The translations under genes and the position numbers were made by a program. Positions 33,676 to 45,298 of a DNA stretch of 58,185 nucleotides are shown here, piece after piece. This DNA is from Thermomucor indicae-seudaticae. Lineage: Eukaryota > Mucoromycota > Mucoromycetes > Mucorales > Lichtheimiaceae. The stretch lies in assembly GCA_000787465.1 (NCBI GenBank), contig JSYX01000186.1, forward strand, positions 1 through 58,185. The letters are read 5' to 3'. Every line of letters starts with the position of its first letter. Within the stretch, counting starts at the first letter, position 1. The notes beneath the pieces were generated by a model. The model did not search any database, was not told the origin of the DNA, and was given only the letters and a program-made list of their open reading frames with translations.

Positions 33676-34529
33676 TGTCTAACAATATAATCCCTCTACC
33701 AAGGTCAACAACATCTTCTTGTCAATGGTGGAAAGACGAAGAGTAATTCTGGTAAAAAAATGTTCAGTTGCATTTGTACAGCAGTCGAAAGTGGATATCC
33801 GAGCTTGTTGAGGAATGGCACTACATGGGACATTGCGGCAGATATGACAAAATACAGCAGCTTCAGGTCGGGTTCCTGTATGGTAGAGATATCAGCAAAC
33901 CATACATAGGGATCGAAGGATCCTCTTTGAGAAGAAGAGTGTGATAGTGGAGAGAGCGCGATGGTTTTGTCTTATATGGGTGCGCTTCTTTATTGGTCGT
34001 AAACGAACCCACGTGTTGTCCGTCCTTCTCGGCTAGACTATGAGTGGGAAGCCATCTATATAGTATATGAACAAGTGCGTTGTAGCTGTAGTGTTCACGA
34101 TGCGGGGCATATGCATAAAGAAGATGATCCAGGTAATCCACAGGCTGCTGTCGTCATCTGGACTTATAGGTCATGCTGCACTTGCCATTAGTGAATACAG
34201 AAGACCGTCCTTTCCGTCCAATCACGGTATAGCTAGTACGTGGATAAGAATGCCGTTAGTTGCCAGTTTTGCTCGAGACAAAGCTATAATGCAGCTTTAC
34301 GCCGAAAATGGACTCGAGATGACTTTCAAGAAGTATTCATTCGACTCCTTTCGCATGTTCCTCATAACAATTAGCTTATTAGTAATGTTTTATTTTTTTC
34401 GAGAGTGGTAGGAATAGCGGTTTCTGCACAAATTGCTTTAACGGATACTACGCCAACAACTCGATATTGATTACTCGCCGAGATATGCACTTCTTTCGTG
34501 CGTGATCATGTCTGACAGGTGTACTGTAT
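33676..34529. other. gene-poor spacer
   Basis: Frames on both strands (for example minus 33863-34141) lack family resemblance, and no splice structure is evident. Nothing is supported here. Confidence 0.4.
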
Positions 34530-34864
34530 GTTCCTAGAAACAAGTGGTAATGGGAATCGTCATCGAAATTCACAAAAAGGGTAAGGACTGGGCGGTGGCG
34601 CAAAACCATCAAGAAATGGCTTGGCAATTACGGGAAACCTGCAGCCGTATGCGAGAAGTATAGATATAGCTTGCTATTTTTTGCATGTGCTGCAATACGA
34701 AAATGCTCTTTGCATCACAGGACGAGTCGCCATAAGGAGTCGGGTCCACCTTTCTTATTATTTCTCCCCTGAAAACTGCTCCTGGATACAGTATACCTGT
34801 GGTCAGACGTATTATGCTTTGCTGGGGTTCAATGACGATCCCATTACCACTTGTTTCTAGGAAC
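34530..34864. mobile_element. 335-bp inverted-repeat element (MITE-like)
   Basis: The left end GTTCCTAGAAACAAGTGG (34530 onward, continuing TAATGGGAATCGTCATCG to 34565) is repeated as its reverse complement at 34830-34864, with one single-base indel and a terminal mismatch over 35 bp. The interior has no recognisable gene. Clear target-site duplication is not visible (flanks TACTGTAT and AAACATTG), so a TIR transposon remnant is the likeliest reading but an inverted duplication is possible. Confidence 0.65.
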
Positions 34865-35623
34865 AAACATTGTAAGCGTAGTAATGAGTCTTTCTTCTCC
34901 GCTGTCCCCATCTCCTGAGCATAATCCCGCTGCAGGAATTGTCTCAAAGATTTCTTAGTCTGTTCAAACTAGACGCCGAACACTGTTATACCTTGTCGAT
35001 ATGACGACATTTTTGATCAAGAGATGATAAGTGATGATGCTCCGATGTTACAAGCAAATGGCTGATTTGCTGACAAAAAAGAGACCATCCCGGAATGCAG
35101 CAAACTAATTATAACGATTACCGCCATTACTTGGCGGTAATATTGGATACCTTAATATGAGATATTATAGGGGCTTTGTCCGCGGAAATCAGGCATGACT
35201 CTGGAATTTTTTCCGAGGTACAGCGTTTGTTAACGAGAGACAGGAGAACCAATGGGTTGCTATTTTGTCTAAAATAAGAGCATTACTCATTGTGTTTATT
35301 GTGAGAAATGACGAAAAGGTTCGGAAAGGGCCAGGTTTTGCGGGGGTTCTTCCAGTTTTCATGTGAAACTGCTTCCGGAAGAAGCCGCGGTTTTCACGCA
35401 GCTCAGTTCGTGACTTATGTCGGGATTGAGAACCCATATAAACCCCCCCCCCGCAGATCAGCCAAGACCCTCATTCCTTCTGTCTTTCTATTCTGCTTGC
35501 CGTACCTTTATTATCTGCCTGTGGCCATTCAATGAATAACGTCTCTTTACAAATCTGTGATATTCGTCAGCAACACTGTCAGATCAATAATTTGTTGTTA
35601 TCTTCTTCATCCATCGTACTATA
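34865..35623. other. spacer and promoter of the 35624 gene
   Basis: This holds a perfect 9-bp hairpin at 35117-35141. Further right is CATATAAA at about 35436-35443, running into ten consecutive C residues (35443-35452), then a CT-rich leader. The TATA-like box with the poly-C tract marks the likely core promoter of the next gene. Confidence 0.5.
35117..35141. repeat. perfect 9-bp hairpin
   Basis: ATTACCGCC, a 7-nt spacer ATTACTT, then GGCGGTAAT. The arms are exactly complementary. Function is unknown; it is about 480 bp upstream of the 35624 gene. Confidence 0.8.
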
Positions 35624-36250
35624 ATGGCAACACTCTGGAGCAAGCGTGGAAGCAACGCAGCAGCGCCCAGCACTCTATTCTCTCGAAACCCTAGCATGAT
35701 GTCTCCTCGTCAGATTGCTAACAAGGCTTATACTCTTGCCTGCAAAAAGCTGGATCGTGACGATCGTCGTCGTCGTCCACAGTATCACATCCGAGAGCGG
35801 GTCTTGCTTTACAACACAATGAACAAAGCTGAAGATGTTCTCAACAAGCGGACACCCCGTACGAACCGTCGTGTGATGGCTGCTGAAGACGAAGACGACG
35901 TCTTGGCGTTCGAAAACAAGAACCAGCAACAAGAACAACAAGCCCAGCAACAACCGCATCATCATCATCATGAGGTGTCGCCTCTGTGCAAATCCGCTGC
36001 CGAAGAAGAAGAACAGGAAGAAGTATCTGTCAGCGAAGCAGCCACTCCTGCGTCTTCATCAGATGCTTTGGTGGTGTCCTCTCCTCCAATTGTCGCTTCT
36101 TCGTACAAACAACAAGTGTCATCATCAGATCAGACCAATATACCCACTCTCAAGGTCGATTCATCCATAATCTCGCTCGATTGCAGACTTATCGTGGGTC
36201 ATGGCTTACACGGTCCCTCTCTGACTGCAACCACCACCGCCATCATTTAA
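35624..36250 (+). CDS. hypothetical low-complexity protein, single exon
   Basis: This is a 208-residue intronless frame with a good initiator context (CTATAATGGC) and TATA-like promoter. Residues about 25-70 form the only ordered-looking segment: MSPRQIANKAYTLACKKLDR then DDRRRRPQYHIRERVLLYNT and MNKAEDVLNKR, basic and helical. The rest is low complexity: Gln-rich, a His run, Glu-rich and Ser-rich blocks, which suggests a regulatory or disordered protein. I do not recognise the family. The basic helical block could contact nucleic acid or a protein partner, but that is speculation. Confidence 0.6.
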   Translation: MATLWSKRGSNAAAPSTLFSRNPSMMSPRQIANKAYTLACKKLDRDDRRRRPQYHIRERVLLYNTMNKAEDVLNKRTPRTNRRVMAAEDEDDVLAFENKNQQQEQQAQQQPHHHHHEVSPLCKSAAEEEEQEEVSVSEAATPASSSDALVVSSPPIVASSYKQQVSSSDQTNIPTLKVDSSIISLDCRLIVGHGLHGPSLTATTTAII

Positions 36251-38101
36251 TAGTTCATTCATTGTATCATTTCATTATTCGTTCTGTATCCAAGAAAAGC
36301 CCAGTAATAAAACGACTGTAGTACTAAAGAGGAAAACCACGTCCTGCTTTTTTTTTTCGCACGGCTTCATGCCTGCTTCGCCCATAAAGGGCATCGCTTA
36401 TTTTCGTGGAAGCGCCGGGATTTTCCGATCCGCGGATCGAAGCACATGCAGCACGGACCAGCTTCCAAAAGAAGACTGAGCAAATTCAGGTACATTTGTC
36501 GGGAGCCAGCTACTATACCTTGTATTAGCAACGCGTCCGTGACACCTTTCATCTGCTTTCCTGCGCTATGTCGTAAAGCACATCGTCCGAATGCTTGAGT
36601 TTGAAACATTTGTGGGCACTCTGATTTCGTTCTCGAGACACTGAGTCATAAAATGTAACGTACGACATGCAGCATTACATAGCTAGAAGTGGAGATAAAT
36701 AGCAGCTTTGAATAGGATAGCGCATCTGTAAATGTGCCAGATGGTCAATGATTACAAGATTGCATACTGAGAATAAGGCATCAATGCCATGGTGAAGCCA
36801 TCCATCACTCATCTACGTAGAAAGTTGTAACTATGTGAAAATAATCTAACAATTCGTTTTCATACACAGTTCAGAGCAATTCCTTATTAACAACGTGTGG
36901 TAAGAAGCTTAATGGTCCAGTAGATGGTGAATACCGCAGGGCTCTATAGGAAAAAGTCTTTTTCTCAAGTAGTTTCTGAGTTGTAACTTCTGTACACACA
37001 ATTGCCAAGTGCCACGGACGATAGATGTACGCCCTGGAAATGGCTGTTTCCAAAAATGACATTAAGCCAAGTGTCTTCAAGGACAACGGGGAGAGAGAAG
37101 CAAGACACTACTATCCAGGCATGTCTGTGCTTAAATCTCATTGAAGAAACTCGATGTGTCACAGAGGTTACTTGCAAGGGAGTTAACCACCGCAAATCAA
37201 TACTGTAGCCAATGGTATCTTACGCTTCAGTTTCGTTATCTGCTAATCCAGACGATATCCGTTCATTGTTAACCGAAATAAAAGAAGGATCTTTAGCCGA
37301 AAAGGCAGGGAAAACAGTGAAATCCGGAAATGTAGAGAAGTTACGCTGTTGCCACTTGCACTCACGGCATGAAGAAATGCATAGTAAAGCGCTGGAAAAT
37401 CGTCTTTTATCATCCTTTTTTCCTGGAACGCAAGCTACCTAATGATTCATTGCTTAGACAAATCTGTTGTCTGCAATGACTTGGCCGGTGGTTACGTGGT
37501 AAGCCATTGCGTAAAACAAGCTCGCTGACGCGGCAGCTTACCGTGAAATTGAAGCGCTTTGCAAGGCGTCTACAAGGCAAGCACGTATGTCTTTTCCCTC
37601 TGCACAGTGTTATCATGTTGGAAGGCGATGTCGATGATGGAACGGCGATTGTATCGCAAGGTTACGTCAATGTTTTAGAACATGGTCGTTCATGGATCCA
37701 CCTCACTGCGGTAGCCATACGCAACTTTCTATGCCATTAACAGCATGTCAGCGGAAAGACGTCCATCATTGTGCTGCGCAGGCTTTGAGACTGATCCGGG
37801 TACGGAGAAAGTTGATAGAAAAGACAATGAACAACACTCGTCCAGACGAACGGGAGAGATCCGTGGTCAATGTAGTCGACCACAGAAACAAACGATGATC
37901 TTATAACAAAGGACAGTGGTGGATGAGGTTCTGGAATTAGGAAAAAGGATGTATAATGCGTGTATGAAACAATGATCTTAGTTTCTCTCAAGACATGTGA
38001 GTTGAACGGATCACCAAATCCCGTTTCCATCCGGTTTGAAGTCGTCTTTTCTTTCGAACTTTTGCAAAGCGACACCTTTTCTTCTCGTTTGCCATATCGC
38101 T
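36251..38101. other. gene-poor spacer
   Basis: Frames of 60-112 codons occur on both strands (for example plus 37212-37740) but show no known domain, and no clear exon chain could be built. A poly-T run lies at about 36347-36357. No RNA gene is recognised. Confidence 0.4.
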
Positions 38102-40637
38102 ATGGCTCGTACCAAGGGTAGACTCAGAAGTTCTCTTAGCAGGGCAACGCAAGGTATGACAGGTTACTGAAAGGTCACTGATCTTGCGCAATTGATCTTC
38201 AGTTATTGACATTAGATCAAGCTTCGAATGATGTCAATGACAACGCAACTTCTGGTAGTACGTCTCAAAGCAGCAGCGGGGAGTTTCAAGCACTGCGCAG
38301 GCAACCCCCAAGAAACCTGCGGCAGCGGCAGCAGCCGGATCATGAAACACGGTCCATGTCGTCTGAACCTGAACCTCAAGATAACGAAGCACAGACAGAC
38401 CCCAACTACATGCCCAGACCCACGACAAGCGGAAGCGTTGACAGCAGTGGAAGTGGAAGTGCGCGTTCGGCCAGAAGCACCACAACAAGGCACCATGGAA
38501 TCAGCACGGATCCAGCACCTAGCCGCTTCGTCATCGATTGGTATGTACTAGTGCATGAATTCGGATTCGACAACAAATCTTGTCTAAATCGACCAATAGG
38601 GTCAAACAAAACTATCAGTATGAACCAGACCATAATGTTCCTCGAAGGGGCATGTACGAACATTACAGATCGGCTTGTGCCAGGTGTAACATGCCGGCTG
38701 TCAATTCTGCCACGTTTGGCAAGCTCTTACGACACGTGTTACCCGAAATCTCAACGCGACGTCTGGGTACGCGGGGTCAGTCCAAGTATCATTACTGCGG
38801 TATCAAAAGAAGAACATCTCCAAGTGCACCTCCGCCGCTGACTGGTCCTGAAGCGGAACCACCTCCTTCTACCCGTCCTTTATTGCCACCCACTGCTCCC
38901 ATGGAAAGGTCGAGTTTATCATTTATTTAGAGCGTGACGGTCAGTTATAAGTGCTCACATGAGATTCCTCATTTAGAGCTACAAGACCTGTTACACAACA
39001 ATCGCCAGCTATTGGGTCTTTTCCACCGTCTGCGCATCCAATGGCTTTTCCGTCGTCGTCTGTTCAGTATCCGCGCGATTCTCGCTCGTTCAGCCGAATG
39101 CCTATGCAGCAGCCGCAGCCATATCCTGTAAGTTCTGTAGCTTGCTTCTCTCTGTCTTTCCGTTGGAATGAATGCTAACACGAGAATACTGGCAGGTATA
39201 TGAGCCGTCCGTTGCTGACGTCCGGCTTCCGTCATTCGTACCGCCTCTTATTCCTGCACATGAACAGCGCTATAATGATACCAATGAGCTAGTTACCGAG
39301 TTTGCGCACTTGTATGAGCAGCATTGCCAAGAACTACTCACTCTGATCAAAACTGGCAATCTGGACAGCGTAAGTAGCGCGATATGCAACGTAGGGAGCC
39401 ATTGTTAACATGAACTCGCCAGATTTACGGATGCTTGTACAAGTTTTATCAAACGATGCCCGAGCGATTTCGACGTTTGATTTATGAAAATATACAGGTG
39501 ACCGAAGCTATTTGGCGTTGGGATTGCGCTTTATACGACGTAATGTCGTGCTTTGTCGTGATGGTTGATGGCTCGCTCGCCTAACTGTCTTCTTTGCACT
39601 TTAGGCGATCATTATTAGCTTGCTACCTACTGTGTACGCTCCATTATCTCTCGAGGCAATGAAAGGACTACGTCAATACACTCGCCAACTTGAGGGTTAC
39701 ATTTCTGAATCACTTAAAGATTACCCTCAAATTCTGTTTCAGCGAAAGTCAGACGGTAGGAGCATCTATCGTAACAGATTACCCTATTGGATGCTAAGTG
39801 CTTGCTGTATGATAGTGGCGCATATATTTGTATCAAAGTTCCGACGCCATCTAAAGTTGAATCAGATGGCTCAAACTGCTAGCGCTTTACTGCGCCGTCC
39901 AGACGATTTAGATGCCATGAGAGCTGATTGGGAAACTGTGGATTTCGGTGCTATTATAGACCAGGGAAGATGGGTCTGCGATTGCGATACGAATGAAATT
40001 GGTCAAATATGTAAGTTGAGAACAAATGATTATATAGAACTCACTAAACAAACCATCATCTAGTGCATCATGACGTTTGGAACTTGCTCCGATCTGGAGC
40101 TGATATTGACCGTTGGGTAGCGTGGATACAAAGCATATTGGATAAATTCCTTGGCGGAAGGCCAGATCAGCGAACGGTATGTAACATGGTATCCTTTGAG
40201 AGAAACAACAGTTGATGAACCTTTTGTTGAACAGGCGGAAAGGGGCAGGTTTTCTCTAATTGCAGCGAAACAATTTGTATTGAACTGGACTTTTTATACG
40301 TCTCTGGTGATGAAAGATCTTCTTGTTGCTAATGCTCAAAGTCTCAGTAAGTAATACTGGCTTGGCATTTGATAGCTAATGTTTAACCTACCTGTTTTCC
40401 TCAGGTCACTTTCGCATTCTCCATTTATTCTTTGATGATCTAATGCTATACCTTGTTGAAGAACGAATTGCGAACTCAAATATCGCACTCTCCAATAGAT
40501 CGCCATCCGGCGACCGTAGTGGCAGTGGACCTCCACAGAGCCAAATGCTCGAAACACCACCTCAAACTTCTAGTACGACGCGAAAAGAAGCTTCCAAAGA
40601 TATCCAGCAAGAACCGCAACTGGCCACAGTCTCATAA
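38102..40637 (+). CDS. RFX-family transcription factor
   Basis: The ATG at 38102 starts a short basic exon (MARTKGRLRSSLSRATQ) that splices to a Ser/Gln-rich region. The winged-helix RFX DNA-binding domain is complete after intron removal: RFVIDWVKQNYQYEPDHNVP, RRGMYEHYRSACARCNMPAV, NSATFGKLLRHVLPEISTRR and LGTRGQSKYHYCGIKRR; the last motif is the signature of the family. A Pro/Gln linker leads to the conserved extended dimerisation region (ELVTEFAHLYEQHCQELLTL, IYGCLYKFYQTMPERFRRLI, FGAIIDQGRWVCDCDTNEI, NLLRSGADIDRWVAWIQSIL, KQFVLNWTFYTSLVMKDLL). The C-terminus is Ser/Pro/Gln-rich. About eight introns are needed. Yeast Crt1 (DNA-damage repressor) and S. pombe Sak1 are relatives, so DNA-damage or cell-cycle control is plausible. 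Confidence 0.93.
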
Positions 40638-40881
40638 ATTTGCTTTCCTATATCTACACTACACTAGCGATATCCCCTAAATCAACCTAGCGAAACAACC
40701 ATTGCACTAATGTATCTATACCTCCCATATTCACTCACCATCATACACTTTTTTTGCACAATAAGAGGATTACAGCAGCATTTGTGCTTGATATCATACT
40801 GCAGCGTGCCTTTTGCCTTTCGGAGCTGCCTTTGCAGGATACTGTAACCCTTTTCTCTAATCCTCTGATATAACACGGTCC

Positions 40882-43513
40882 ATGCGCCATAGTTTGCTGG
40901 TGATCACCGCTCTATGGTTGCTTTTATTCGGTCCTTTAGCCTTAGGTATGTGAAATTACAAAAAGTGACACATGGACACAACTCAAATCTCGGAACGGGT
41001 TCTTCTCCATGTCAACGTACAGCTCAGGACATTGCCACGAGCTTATATCCTTACCTCTACACTAATCTCAACAATTGGCCATGCGTTCGATTATTAAATG
41101 CTACGGGAGTTATTGGCTGTCATTGTGAGTTTTTCTTGCTCCATACTCGCATGCAACCAAGAACTAATGCCCCTTGGAAGCACCACATACGCAGGGTGGA
41201 GTATTGTATCAAGTCAAATCGCAGGACGACATTGACCGGTTTGTGACGGATGGCGAGCCATCCGGTGATACCTTCGCCATTGTTCTGGGATACCATCTTT
41301 TATCAAAGTACGTAATAGAACGAGACCTCTGCGGGTCAACACACTGATTCGCTTTTTCAGGAGTAATATCCAGGCATTAAGCTCGACTGGTCGTGTCAAC
41401 GGTCTGATTGTCTTGTTACGTGGAGCTTTATCGGATGACCAGATAGCCATGGCCAAATCGCCTGAAGGACCCTGTCCAAACTGCCAGTTTGGACTGTATG
41501 CCAACGATGCCGATCAGTACAGTTGGAATCCAAATGTAAGAATACGCGTATGCCATAAAACCAATGGGTGGGGTATGTAACCATGTATATGTAGGGTGAA
41601 GATATTATCGAACAAAGTTTTGGGATGCCCATTTTTGCGCTTGATCCAATGGATAACCTTTCAAATCAGGTGTACAATTTGGTGATGGAGGTAAAGAGTG
41701 TAAACAGGGAGGGAAGCATAGGATACTGATTGTTCATAGAGCATAGAATATAACGAGTTACGAGGGTTCAGTAATTATCCGTTACGGGCTATGGATTTTA
41801 AGTTGTTCATGTGGGCTGCTGTCAGCTCAGAAACATGTCTACGTCGTGGTAAATGTCTGACAGCACCTTGGGATGGCAAAACAAGACCAACTCAACCTAT
41901 TGGATTCGAAGGATGGTGTGAACCGGTCGGTGGCATGTCAGTGTATTCGAGCCATTCAAAGGATATTGCTGCAGATGACGGAAAGCCCATTGTGATGGTC
42001 GCTGCAGCTCTGGATAGCCGATCTTTGTTCCATGATCTTACTGTTGGTGTTGGCAATGATGTTTCGGGGCTGGTTGCCGTCTTGGCTGTTGCAGATGCAT
42101 TAAGTCGGGTAAACTGTTATAGTATGGCGTTTACCCACGTAGTATTAAAGGTTCCTTTCTTTTCAACAAGGTGCCCACCAGCAACCTGTCGAAGCACATA
42201 GTGTATGGTCTCTTTACTGCAGAGTCCTGGGGATTTGCAGGATCCCAACGATTTGTTCAAGACATATCGACGCCTTTCCAGTGCACAAATGGCTCTAGGG
42301 CCACTCCTTGTCCTTACCAACACGCGCCTTGCACAAATCCTTGCGTTAAAAGTCTAAAATTCACACAGATCAATTTCGATCAAATCCAAACCATTATTGA
42401 GCTTAACTCGGTAGCCAATGTCAATGGCACAGGGTACTGGGCCCATGTTGACGACATTACGCAGAGTGGTTCCCTTGTCGATAGCATGGTTGGCGGCAGT
42501 TCCGTTATCAGAGCAGCCTATGAGGATGGTTTTCAGCGAAAATTGCCACCTAGCAGTGTCATGAGCTTTCTGGAAAAGAACCGAAACATAAAAGCGGTCG
42601 TCGTTACTGACTACCAGTCGCAAATGGGAAGGTGAGTAGGCAACCAGTACTTTTACATGTATCTGCAATTGTTCGGCTAACATGGTTCTGTCTGTCTCAG
42701 TCTTTACGACAGTGACCTTGACGATTCTTTCAATGAAACATCTCAGTCCATCTGCAGTTTGGTCAACACAACAGCTCGCGTCGTATATTCGGAAGCACAA
42801 GGCTCAACAACCACTACCAACACAAGTGACGCCATTAACCAGATATCTGCCAATTGTACATTGATAGAGACATTAATGGATTGCCTGGTCTCCAATTTTT
42901 CCTGCTCGTTTATGCAAAACTATTTCAACGGTACTGTGAAAAGAAGACATTGCTGCTCCCTTCATTGACGATACTAACAATCTGCCTAGTTTCTGGTATA
43001 TCTCGTATCAGCCATTATCCGTCCGTCTTCGATTTTCGTAACCCACAACCACAACTTTTGCCCCGCTTTGCGTTCAGTTTCCTGGCAGGTGTCACAGGAA
43101 CGCCACGTTATGACAGTAACAATGCACCGGTCTCGTGCCGAACCATTCAGGATTGCGAGCAAGGCGAGTACTGCATCAAGCAGCAATGTCTGACCACCTT
43201 TACGGAATATCATGATGCCTATGGCACAGGCTTGCAGTACGATGAGGGTACCGGTGAACTCAAAGTTGTGGATGCTAGCAAGGGGACATGGACCGAAAGC
43301 ACGTAAGTTATTATCAAACCTGTCCATGTTGTATACCCTCCTCCTTTGACCAAGTGATGTAGATGGGATCCGCCCCTGTTTCGTATATTCCTCACTACCT
43401 CCAAACGGCATCAAATCGTTGAACTGGTGATTGGTATATTATGGACGTTGTGTAGCATAGTTGCTGTTGTATTGCTCCAACGATATCTCAAAAAGGCGCT
43501 CAAAACAGAGTGA
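40882..43513 (+). CDS. nicastrin (gamma-secretase subunit)
   Basis: This is the large glycoprotein that receives substrates for presenilin-type intramembrane proteolysis. It begins with a signal peptide (MRHSLLVITALWLLLFGPLA), then, after an intron, AQDIATSLYPYLYTNLNNWP and CVRLLNATGVIGCH, the conserved N-terminus. The aminopeptidase-like ectodomain reads PIVMVAAALDSRSLFHDL, VGNDVSGLVAVLAVADALSR and HIVYGLFTAESWGFAGSQRF, retaining the Glu that aligns with the substrate-recognition Glu of animal nicastrin. The C-terminal ectodomain has Cys-rich QDCEQGEYCIKQQCLTTF and STWDPPLFRIFLTTS after the last intron, followed by a single membrane helix (ELVIGILWTLCSIVAVVLL) and a basic tail. Full length at about 670 residues, with no frame breaks seen. 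Confidence 0.9.
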
Positions 43514-43629
43514 ACCGTTCTATAAGGGAGGGCGTAAATTATGTACATTGACTTTTTAGAATGGCAACGATGACTTTTGCTTCAAGTCTTCCTTCATTTT
43601 CTCCTATATACCAGTCAGTCTTTACACAT

Positions 43630-44001
43630 TCAAACCGAAAAGTCAGGGCGCATTTTTACCTCTTTCCAAGCTTGTATCGTTTCTGGCATCTTTTCGAGAT
43701 TCTTGCGTATGGTCTCCTGGCGTTGTTCACGCAGTCGTTCGTGTTTCTCGAGTTTGTTAGGTTTAGTACGCAGGGGTTTCTTTGGAGGTAGAGGTGGAAG
43801 ACCAATGGAAAGCGGGTCAATGCCTTCCTGAATGCAGGCCTTGCGCAAATCGTTTTGGATCCGCAGGCTGACCTGGGGTGGGCGCCAGTATCCCTTCTGT
43901 TTTTCTTCGTTGTAGACAAATTGCGGTCGCACGTCGGCCTCTGTCAATGGTTTCTTTAATCGAGCCAAAAACTTTTCGGAAAACACACGTCGAGTCGCCA
44001 T
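43630..44001 (-). CDS. mitochondrial ribosomal protein mL59 (MRPL25 family)
   Basis: This is a 123-residue, intronless, strongly basic protein. KQKGYWRPPQVSLRIQNDLR matches the conserved 'W-x-P-P-x-x-S-x-R' core of the fungal mitochondrial large-subunit protein mL59, and the rest (PPLPPKKPLRTKPNKLEKHE, REQRQETIRKNLEKM) is the usual helical basic tail. It lies tail-to-tail with nicastrin (116 bp between stop codons) and head-to-tail with VPS60. Identification rests on the core motif, size and charge. Confidence 0.72.
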   Translation of the reverse strand: MATRRVFSEKFLARLKKPLTEADVRPQFVYNEEKQKGYWRPPQVSLRIQNDLRKACIQEGIDPLSIGLPPLPPKKPLRTKPNKLEKHERLREQRQETIRKNLEKMPETIQAWKEVKMRPDFSV

Positions 44002-44235
44002 GACCTGATAAAAGACGAAAGTGGATGATAAACAAGTGGCAGCAACTCAGATCCAGCAATTTTTTAAAGGACTTGTTTACGATAGGCACAATGGCTATCC
44101 CGGGTTAACGTTTGTTTTAAATATCTGCCAAGAAGTAATTAACTCTTCTCTGCGCGCGAAAAGAAAAGGAGGTATCAATATACAATTGGGCTGAATACTA
44201 GTAGAGAGGACAGAATGTGTTCAGAAAGCGGAATC

Positions 44236-45298
44236 CTATGCCTTCATAGGTGTCTGTGCAGCGATAGGAAGACCAAACTCGTCCAATTGTACGTCTTGGG
44301 CCTAGACACAAGAGTTTAAGTACCATGCCAAGTATTGCCAAGACCACTAACCTACCTGCTTTGGATCGGTCTCTGCTGCTTTAGGCAATTCTTCCGCTGT
44401 TGCGTCTTCTTGCAAATAGGATGGTATTTCCTCTTCTTCAAAGTTTAATTCGTCTCCCAGAGCATCGAGTTCTATCGCGAGGGACAAGCTTAGTCGTGAA
44501 ATCTGACAGAAACGGGACGCATCACTAGTTACCTGCTTCGAGATCTTCTTCGTCAATGTCGTCTGGCAAGTTGTACGACCTGCCAAGTGATTCCTGTACT
44601 TCGTTTGCCTGTTCTATCAGGTCTTCCATTTCATCTTGTAGTTGCTACAAGTGAAAGACGTTAACATCAAAGTAACTATTGTTTGCACTTGACCCTAGAA
44701 ACATACATCAATCTTATCGAGGTTAACGTTCTTGTATTGCTTCTTCATTTCCTTGTTTGCCATCTGCATTGCATCCACTGTAGCCATCACGTTGCGCAGG
44801 TTTTCCGTGGTCATTTGTGCTTGTTCCATATTAAACGACTGTTGCTGAAGATTATCTCGTTGCGCTTCGTATCTAACATGGTTTATATTATTGAGTCCAA
44901 CTGACTGACACCAGGCCAAGATATTTTCTTTCTCTTTAAGCTTACAATTTCCGTTGTTTTAGAATACGCAAGGCCTTTTGCTGAACCGCTTTCTGTCAAA
45001 AGATAAAAGTGAGTCAACCATTCCATGCTAATGCGGCAGCTGATTTCCAGGCGATAATATTAATATACCTTGGCAGGCCCTTCCCTCATCTTTTTCATTT
45101 GATCCCGGTACCGCGTAAGCTCGGCATCCAGTTTACGGATCTTGACCTCGATGGCATCTGTGCGGAGATCGGTCTATATGTCAGTCGATTAGTCGTCCAC
45201 CTCAAACAAGCAGGCCTGCATAGGTAACATACAGATGCTATGGCATCGTTAAGCGTCGGTTTGGGCGTCTTTCTACTTGTACCGAAAAGGCGATTCAT
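44236..45298 (-). CDS. VPS60: ESCRT-III-associated protein VPS60/CHMP5
   Basis: This charged helical protein works late in multivesicular-body sorting with Vta1 and Vps4 at endosomes. It starts [20 protein letters not shown], the normal CHMP5 opening. After several short introns come [20 protein letters not shown] and [65 protein letters not shown] and [20 protein letters not shown], then the acidic C-terminal half with [20 protein letters not shown] and [17 protein letters not shown]. The last exon ends [14 protein letters not shown]. Five or six introns, all short. Complete. Confidence 0.94.
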
